Assembly: GCA_036498945.1 (NCBI GenBank)
Contig: DASYEQ010000012.1
Location: 1-64,000, forward strand
Direction of reading: 5' to 3'
DNA length: 64,000 nt
DNA from: JAQGMJ01 sp036498945
Lineage (GTDB): Bacteria > Pseudomonadota > Gammaproteobacteria > Burkholderiales > JAEUOS01
How positions within the stretch are numbered: the stretch's first letter is position 1; every line of letters starts with the position of its first letter. Shown here in pieces: positions 59,287 through 64,000 of this stretch. The notes below the pieces were generated by a model. It saw nothing but the letters and a program-made list of their open reading frames with translations, had not been told where the DNA came from and did no database searches. The position numbers and the translations under genes were made by a program.

Positions 59287-60468
59287 TCAGAGCGCCTGCG
59301 AGGAAAGGGAGCCGCGACGGCCCGCCGTGGCGGAAGGTGCGGCATGGGTTTCGGTAGCGCGCGCGCGCATCGCCAGGCGCGAGACCAGCATGGTCATGGT
59401 CAGCGCCAGCGCGGCGGCGCCGCCGTTGTGCGCCACCGCCACCGCCAGCGGCCAGGTGAACAGCACGTTGGAGACGCCGCTGGCCAGTTGCAGCAGCAGC
59501 ACCCAGTTGAGGGTGCGCGAGAGCTTGTTTTCGTAGCTGCCACGCAGGCCGGCGCGCTTGCACGCCACGCTGAAGACACCGGCAAAGGCGCCGGCGACGA
59601 TGAACACCACCAGCGCGCCCATGCGGTGGGTCCAGTGGATGGCGGTGAGCGCCGCGGCGGGCAGCAGGTCGCCACTGGGCAGCACGCCCAGCGGGCGCAA
59701 AATGGTAAAGCCGGCCGCGAAATCGGCATCGGGAATCAGCTTGCCATGGCACAGCGGCAAGTCGGGGCAGGCCAGCACCGCGTAGTTGGTGCTGACCCAG
59801 CCGCCCAGGGCGATCTGCACGAACAGCACCGCCAGCGTGATGCAGGCAAAGCCCAGGTATTTGCGCGCCAGCCCGGCGGGAAACACTTCATCCAGGTGCG
59901 CCAGGCGCGCGGCCTGCCAGCCGACGGCGCTGAGGAAGGTGATGGCCAGCAGCAAATGGGTGGTGACGATCACCGGCATCAGCTTGAGGGTCACGGTCCA
60001 GGCGCCGAAGGCGCCCTGTACGCAGATGAGCAGCAGCAAGGCCGCCGCCGGCCATGCCGAAGGCACGGGCATACCCGCGCGCCTCGCCTGCACGCGGCGC
60101 GCGATGGCGATCACCAGCAGCGCGATGGTGAGCGTGCCCACGCCCATCGCCAGGTAGCGATGCAGCATCTCGATCCATGCCTTTACCACCGTCACCGGGC
60201 CGGTGGGCATGACGGCCTCGGCGGCAGCGATGTGCGCGTGCGCGGCCACCGGGTTGGAGAGGCCGTAGCAGCCCGGCCAGTCCGGGCAGCCCAGGCCCGA
60301 GTCGGTAAGCCGCGTGAAGCCGCCGAACAGGATCAGGTCGAAGGTCAGGAACAGCAATATCCAGGTGAGCTTGCGATAGACATCACCCTTGATCAGCACG
60401 TAGGCCAGCGGGCCGCTGGCGACGATCACGCCGACGGCCAGCAATTGCAGCAGGCTGGCGGGATTCAT
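59287..60468 (-). CDS. ctaA: Heme A synthase
   Basis: 393 residues with eight membrane helices in two similar four-helix halves. Heme-ligand His residues are in WIEMLHRYLAMG, VTTHLLLA and TAIHWTHRMGA. Two Cys pairs occur, CPDWPGC in the first half and CPDLPLC in the second, as in class C/D CtaA/COX15. It oxidises heme O to heme A. AGGAGG lies before the ATG, which excludes a longer upstream frame. It is followed directly by ctaB. Confidence 0.95.
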   Translation of the reverse strand: MNPASLLQLLAVGVIVASGPLAYVLIKGDVYRKLTWILLFLTFDLILFGGFTRLTDSGLGCPDWPGCYGLSNPVAAHAHIAAAEAVMPTGPVTVVKAWIEMLHRYLAMGVGTLTIALLVIAIARRVQARRAGMPVPSAWPAAALLLLICVQGAFGAWTVTLKLMPVIVTTHLLLAITFLSAVGWQAARLAHLDEVFPAGLARKYLGFACITLAVLFVQIALGGWVSTNYAVLACPDLPLCHGKLIPDADFAAGFTILRPLGVLPSGDLLPAAALTAIHWTHRMGALVVFIVAGAFAGVFSVACKRAGLRGSYENKLSRTLNWVLLLQLASGVSNVLFTWPLAVAVAHNGGAAALALTMTMLVSRLAMRARATETHAAPSATAGRRGSLSSQAL

Positions 60469-60535
60469 GACGCCTCCTGCGCGGCAACCGCGTATCCGGA
60501 GGTTCCAGGGGGGCGTGCCCCCTTTTCCATAGCCA

Positions 60536-61153
60536 TCAACCGATCCCCGAGTACTTGAGCAGGCGCTCAAGGTCTTTTTTGACCTTCACCGGGTCCGCCT
60601 CCTTGGGGAAGCGCAGCACCAGGTTGCCGAGCGGGTCGATCAGGTAGATATGGTCGTGCAGCGTCCCGTTGCTGGCGGCGGGGAAGGCGGAGAGAAACGG
60701 CGAGCCGCCGGCGCGCAGCATGTGCACGCCGTCGTAGGCGCGGATCACGCGCGTCTCCAGTTGCGCGTTATCGTCGATCAGCCAGGCCAGTTCGATGCGG
60801 TCGGAATCCTTGCCCTGGCCGGCGCGCAACTGGCGCATTTCGTAGAGCTTCTTGACGCAGGTTTCCGCCGGGCAGGCGCCACCATCCACCGTCAGCATCA
60901 CCCACTTGCCCTTCAGCGCGGCGAAATCGTAAGGGTGGCCATCCAGGGTGTGCAGTTGCGCCGGCGGCAGCGGCTTGATCGGCGTCATCAGGTCGCCGTA
61001 ATTCACCTTGCCCTGGGGCTGCAGGAAATAGTAGGCGACGTAGGAGGCGATGATCGGCGCCGCGCAGATCAAGAGGATGATGATCATCTTGATGCGCCCG
61101 GTGCGGATCACATCGCGGTAGGCGTCTTCACGCGTCTCGAGCGGCGTTGTCAT
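60536..61153 (-). CDS. SCO-like membrane-anchored thioredoxin-fold protein of the oxidase cluster
   Basis: 205 residues. A cytoplasmic N-terminus of about 22 residues, one membrane helix (KMIIILLICAAPIIASYVAYYF), then a periplasmic thioredoxin-like domain: PAQLHTLDGHPYDFAALKGKWVMLTVDG, GACPAETCVKKLYEM and DHIYLIDPLGNLVLRFPKEAD. The Cys pair is spaced C-x4-C, not the C-x3-C of Sco, and the distal His lies in LHDHIYL. It is regularly found between surf1 and ctaA in betaproteobacteria and probably takes part in copper or redox handling. It overlaps surf1 by 26 bases. Confidence 0.82.
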   Translation of the reverse strand: MTTPLETREDAYRDVIRTGRIKMIIILLICAAPIIASYVAYYFLQPQGKVNYGDLMTPIKPLPPAQLHTLDGHPYDFAALKGKWVMLTVDGGACPAETCVKKLYEMRQLRAGQGKDSDRIELAWLIDDNAQLETRVIRAYDGVHMLRAGGSPFLSAFPAASNGTLHDHIYLIDPLGNLVLRFPKEADPVKVKKDLERLLKYSGIG

Positions 61154-61874
61154 TGGTGAAAAAGGTGAACATCAGGAACAGCAGGACGGTAAGCAGTGCC
61201 AGCGCATACCACTGAAAGGCGTAGCCGCGATGGCGTGCCGCGGTCATCGCGCCGGCTTCGGGCGAACCGCCATTATCCGCCATGCGCTTCAATCCCGCCG
61301 GGGCGGGACCGGCTTCGCGCAGGATGAAATCGTGCGCCTCGAGCTTGTACATGGTGGCGAATTTGGCCGGCGCGACGTTTTCCCACACCGCGCCGCGGTC
61401 CACGCCCTGCGTGAGTTCCAGGGTGCGCCTGGGCGGAAAATAAGCGCGGCCATGCAGCTCGATTTCGCCGGCGGGCGCGGGAATCTGCGCCAGGTGCACG
61501 CGGTCGCCGGTGGCGGGCAAGAGGCCGCGGTCCACCAGCACATACATGTCGCTGCCTGCCAGCTTGAAGGGCACGATGATGCCGAAGCCGGGCACGTGGT
61601 CGACGATCTGGTTGTCCCAGTAGATTGTGTACTGCGGCTGGAACGTGCCGCGCACGGCGACGCGGCGGCCGTCGACATCGTCCATCGCCACCGGCGCCTT
61701 GGTGAGCATGAGTTCGGGCGCATTGCGCGTGGCCGCCTGGCGCGCCTCGATCACGTCCTTCTCCAGGGCGCGGCGGGTCTGCCAGTTGCCCAGGCTGATG
61801 GTAAGCGCGATCAGCCCGCAGGCGGCCAGCGCCGGGATCAGGCTGAATTTGGGGCGGGGGCGCAGGCGCAGCAT
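61128..61874 (-). CDS. surf1: SURF1 family cytochrome oxidase assembly protein
   Basis: 248 residues. Two membrane helices, near each end, flank a periplasmic domain, as in SURF1/Shy1. Family features are LGNWQTRRALEKDVIEAR, the VRGTFQPQYTIYWDNQ segment, VDRGLLPA and the C-terminal RGYAFQWYALALLTVLLFL. It helps insert heme A into subunit I. GAGG stands before the ATG. It shares a divergent intergenic region with the DUF2909 gene. Confidence 0.94.
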   Translation of the reverse strand: MLRLRPRPKFSLIPALAACGLIALTISLGNWQTRRALEKDVIEARQAATRNAPELMLTKAPVAMDDVDGRRVAVRGTFQPQYTIYWDNQIVDHVPGFGIIVPFKLAGSDMYVLVDRGLLPATGDRVHLAQIPAPAGEIELHGRAYFPPRRTLELTQGVDRGAVWENVAPAKFATMYKLEAHDFILREAGPAPAGLKRMADNGGSPEAGAMTAARHRGYAFQWYALALLTVLLFLMFTFFTNDNAARDA

Positions 61875-61955
61875 AACGGCCTCTAGCGCACCGTGCCAAT
61901 GGCCGGGAAAGGGAGCACAATAGATGCCCGGCAGCACATCGCAGGACTTGCACAC

Positions 61956-62153
61956 ATGAAAATCTTCGTCGTCATCATACTCATCACCATCCTTATCAGC
62001 CTGGGTTCGGCCCTGGTATTCCTGGTCAAGGACGGCGGCAAAACCAAGCGCACGGTAAACGCCCTCACGGTGCGCATCAGCCTCTCACTGGGCTTGTTTC
62101 TGTTCCTGATGTTCGGCTACTACATGGGGTGGTTTGTTCCGAACACCATCTAG
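61956..62153 (+). CDS. DUF2909 twin transmembrane protein
   Basis: 65 residues, two membrane helices with a short polar loop: MKIFVVIILITILISLGSAL and ISLSLGLFLFLMFGYYMG, with VKDGGKTKR between. This is the DUF2909 family, commonly encoded inside betaproteobacterial oxidase clusters on the opposite strand. A role in oxidase assembly is inferred from that position only. AGGA lies before the ATG. Its 3' end carries a tandem-hairpin element. Confidence 0.9.
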   Translation: MKIFVVIILITILISLGSALVFLVKDGGKTKRTVNALTVRISLSLGLFLFLMFGYYMGWFVPNTI

Positions 62154-62156
62154 AAG

Positions 62157-62251
62157 CACGCAAAAGTAAAACCCTGCTTTTGCGTGGTTTCAGCTTGCCT
62201 GAAATGACCGGGCAAAGCCCGTCGATTTCAGGATTCAAAAGCACGTAAATG
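62157..62251 (+). repeat. Post-stop tandem-hairpin element, copy 4 (after DUF2909 gene)
   Basis: Three bases after the stop, hairpin 1 (62157-62186) has arms CACGCAAAAGTA and TGCTTTTGCGTG, fully paired with one G-T. Hairpin 2 (62198-62232) has arms beginning CCTGAAAT with core GGGC/GCCC. The linker TTCAAAAGCACGTAAATG follows, then the shared terminator. Confidence 0.85.
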
Positions 62252-62279
62252 AAAAACGCCGCTTCGAAGCGGCGTTTTT
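62252..62279. terminator. Shared bidirectional terminator
   Basis: AAAAACGCCGCTT and AAGCGGCGTTTTT form a perfect palindrome around CG. It ends transcripts of the DUF2909 gene (+) and ctaE (-), each arriving through its own tandem-hairpin element. Confidence 0.94.
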
Positions 62280-62373
62280 GTTTTTCGTAGCCTTTTCGGT
62301 TTGAGAATCGGGCGGCTTTGCCGTCGATTCTCAAACTGGGCAAGCCGGAAAAAAGTAGGGTGTACTTTTTTCC
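62280..62373 (-). repeat. Post-stop tandem-hairpin element, copy 5 (after ctaE)
   Basis: Read on the minus strand: one base after the ctaE stop, hairpin 1 (62347-62373) has perfect 11-base arms GGAAAAAAGTA and TACTTTTTTCC. Hairpin 2 (62300-62335) has perfect outer arms TTTGAGAATCG and CGATTCTCAAA with core CGGC/GCCG. The linker CGAAAAGGCTACGAAAAAC follows, then the shared terminator. Confidence 0.85.
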
Positions 62374-62374
62374 A

Positions 62375-63241
62375 TTACAACCAGTAAACGACGATGAACA
62401 GGCCCAGCCACACCACGTCGACGAAGTGCCAATACCAGGCGGCGGCTTCGAAGGCGAAGTGGTGATCCGGCTTGAAGTGGCCCTTCAGGCAGCGCACCCA
62501 GATCACCGTCAGCATGATCGCGCCGACAGTCACGTGGAAGCCGTGGAAGCCGGTCAGCATGAAGAAGGTGGAACCGTAGATGCCGCTGGAAAGCTTCAGG
62601 CCCAGCTCGGTGTAGGCCTCGTGGTATTCGAACGCCTGCAGGCCGAGGAAGCACACGCCCAGGGCGATGGTGAGGAACAGGAACACGTTGAGCACCGTGC
62701 GCTTGTTGTCCTTCAGCGCGTGGTGGGCGATGGTCAGCGTCACGCCGGAGGTGAGCAGCAGCAGGGTGTTGATGGCGGGGATCGGGAACGGCGCCATCTT
62801 CTTGAAGCTGTCCAGCGGCTCAAGACCGATGGCCGGCGGCCAGCTGCCGGTGAAGTCGGGCCACAGCAGCTTGTTGTCCATGTCGGAAAGCCAGGGAATG
62901 GCGATGTTGCGCGCGTAGAACAGGGCGCCGAAGAAGGCCGCGAAGAACATCACTTCCGAGAAAATGAACCAGCTCATGCTCCAGCGGAAGGAGACATCGA
63001 CCTTGTGCGAATACTGCCCACTCTCGGATTCGCCGATCACCGTGCCGAACCAGCCGAACAGCATCCATATCAGCAGCGCGAACCCCACCACCAGCAGCCA
63101 CGGGCCGGGCGGCATGTCGTTGAACCAGGTGGCGGCGCCCACGGCCATGCAGAACAGGGCCACCGAACCCCGGATCGGCCACGACGACGGGCTGGGGATG
63201 AAATAATCCGGCGTGGTGCCGGGTGCGTGCGATGCGCTCAT
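62375..63241 (-). CDS. ctaE: Cytochrome c oxidase subunit III
   Basis: 288 residues, seven membrane helices. Typical features are PSSWPIRGSVALFCM near the start, WSMSWFIFSEVMFFAAFFGAL with the conserved membrane Glu, LLTSGVTLTIAHHALK, TGFHGFHVTVGAIML and HFAFEAAAWYWHFVDVVWLGLF at the end. It is a core subunit of an aa3-type oxidase. AAGGAGAG lies before the ATG. The genes for subunits I and II are presumably just beyond the right edge. Confidence 0.96.
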   Translation of the reverse strand: MSASHAPGTTPDYFIPSPSSWPIRGSVALFCMAVGAATWFNDMPPGPWLLVVGFALLIWMLFGWFGTVIGESESGQYSHKVDVSFRWSMSWFIFSEVMFFAAFFGALFYARNIAIPWLSDMDNKLLWPDFTGSWPPAIGLEPLDSFKKMAPFPIPAINTLLLLTSGVTLTIAHHALKDNKRTVLNVFLFLTIALGVCFLGLQAFEYHEAYTELGLKLSSGIYGSTFFMLTGFHGFHVTVGAIMLTVIWVRCLKGHFKPDHHFAFEAAAWYWHFVDVVWLGLFIVVYWL

Positions 63242-63281
63242 TAACCTCTCTCCTTGCGCTGGCCCCGCGGGCCGCGTAACG

Positions 63282-63524
63282 CTACTTTGCAGTCAAAAAC
63301 CTTACCAAAACCACCAGACAGCCGACAAACAGCGCCGCCATCAGGATGCCCGCGACGATCACCTGTACCGGCTTGATCTTCGCGACATCGTCCTCATACC
63401 CCGACTTCTTGCGGATGCCGATGAACGACCACAGCACCGCCCGTATCACCTGCGCGGGCGAAGCCGCTTGCGCCGGCTTCGCCGCATCATCCTTGCCATC
63501 TCCCGGCGCGCCGGGTGCGTTCAT
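63282..63524 (-). CDS. DUF2970 small membrane protein
   Basis: 80 residues. A polar N-terminus, then RAVLWSFIGIRKKSGYEDD, the DUF2970 signature, and a C-terminal membrane helix (VIVAGILMAALFVGCLVVLV). The family is restricted mainly to betaproteobacterial oxidase clusters between ctaG and ctaE; the role is unknown. The start overlaps the ctaG stop in ATGA (63521-63524), so the two are co-translated. Confidence 0.9.
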   Translation of the reverse strand: MNAPGAPGDGKDDAAKPAQAASPAQVIRAVLWSFIGIRKKSGYEDDVAKIKPVQVIVAGILMAALFVGCLVVLVRFLTAK

Positions 63525-64000
63525 GACGGCGCCCGCCCGGTACCGGCCACTTCGAAAAACGTGTACGACAGGGTGATGCTGCCGATCGACTTGTCCAGCT
63601 TGGGGTCGATCACGAACACCACCGGAAAATTCTTCGTCTCGTGCGCCTTCAGCGTCTGCTGGGTGAAACAGAAACACTCCAGCTTGTTGAAGTAGGCCGC
63701 TGCCTGCCTCGGCGCATAGCTCGGGATCGCCTGGCCGGTCACCGGGCGGTCGAGCGTGTTGGTCACCTGGTACATCACCGTGGTCAGCTGGCCCGGATGG
63801 ATTTTCACGCCCGGCTGCAGTGGCTTGAACTCCCAGGCCAGGTGGCGCGCGTTGGCATCGAACACGATCTCCACGTCGCGCGTGGTATCCACCTGCGTGT
63901 TGGCTGCCGGGACGGCCGAGCCGTCGAGGTTGTTCACCCCGGTCACTTCGCAAATCTTCTTGTAAAACGGCACCAGGGCAAAACCGAACCCGAACATCAA
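63521..64000 (-). CDS. ctaG: Cytochrome c oxidase assembly protein CtaG/Cox11 (N-terminus outside window)
   Basis: The visible 159 residues lack the N-terminal segment that lies beyond the right edge. MFGFGFALVPFYKKICEVTG is the end of the membrane anchor and start of the periplasmic domain. FNKLECFCFTQQTL holds the copper-binding CFCF motif, and the closing strands SITLSYTFFEVA complete the immunoglobulin-like fold. It inserts copper into the Cu-B site of subunit I. Confidence 0.94.
   Translation of the reverse strand: MMFGFGFALVPFYKKICEVTGVNNLDGSAVPAANTQVDTTRDVEIVFDANARHLAWEFKPLQPGVKIHPGQLTTVMYQVTNTLDRPVTGQAIPSYAPRQAAAYFNKLECFCFTQQTLKAHETKNFPVVFVIDPKLDKSIGSITLSYTFFEVAGTGRAPS

Overview
This is a GC-rich bacterial chromosome segment, most likely from a betaproteobacterium. 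The evidence is the gene content and order: the cytochrome oxidase assembly block (ctaG, DUF2970, ctaE, surf1, SCO-like, ctaA, ctaB, sco) with a divergent DUF2909 gene inside it; the opposed blocks ftsY-ftsE-ftsX and M16-M16-rsmD-coaD-ferredoxin; DUF1415; and a Bug-type tricarboxylate-binding protein. No rRNA, tRNA, CRISPR array, prophage or insertion sequence was seen. Both window edges cut genes: a type IV pilin on the left and ctaG on the right.

Layout. 1-10.8 kb is a sensing and surface region: pilin 3' end, a protein with a degenerate receiver domain, a chemoreceptor, a large PAS/GGDEF cyclase with an intact inhibition site, an AraC regulator, and a CHASE3 histidine kinase overlapping a single-domain response regulator. 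10.8-16.2 kb carries an orphan TRAP binding protein and a co-directional run SRPBCC - SMR exporter - VOC - cupin - nhaA - PLP enzyme. 16.3-19 kb is a two-gene NAD salvage unit (nadV, nadM-Nudix). 19-28.6 kb holds a small repetitive secreted protein, a Ser/Thr kinase, a methyltransferase, an M20 peptidase, two pseudopilin-like genes, a second single-domain response regulator divergent from an EAL phosphodiesterase, and a DyP peroxidase. 28.7-31.8 kb is feoAB behind a Fur-box promoter, then an XRE/MmyB-type regulator with a palindromic operator and an apparently leaderless start. 31.8-48 kb is mixed metabolism and transport (Bug protein, MsrB, two EamA transporters, TPR-glycosyltransferase, HAD, SMP-30, NDH-2, PPOX, amidohydrolase, GST, UPF0173 hydrolase, VanW-glycosyltransferase fusion). 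48.2-57.6 kb has a dynamin-like GTPase and the conserved fdx/coaD/rsmD/M16 and ftsYEX blocks. 57.7-64 kb is the aa3-type oxidase assembly cluster.

The most unusual signal is non-coding. Five genes of unrelated function (nadV, the dynamin-like GTPase, the catalytic M16 peptidase, the DUF2909 gene and ctaE) are each followed, 0-4 nt after the stop codon, by the same composite element. It consists of a hairpin with the core AAAAGTA...CCTACTTTT, a second hairpin with outer arms related to AAAATCG/CGATTTT, and a purine-rich linker resembling ACGAAAAAGCnACG. Four copies run on into a strong terminator hairpin. The fifth lies between two M16 genes of one apparent operon and has no terminator. Stem bases change in a compensatory way between copies, which suggests a selected RNA structure in 3' UTRs.

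All calls were made by reading the sequence. Family names rest on recognised motifs and order of domains, not on database searches. Start sites were chosen from ribosome binding sites and family lengths where possible.
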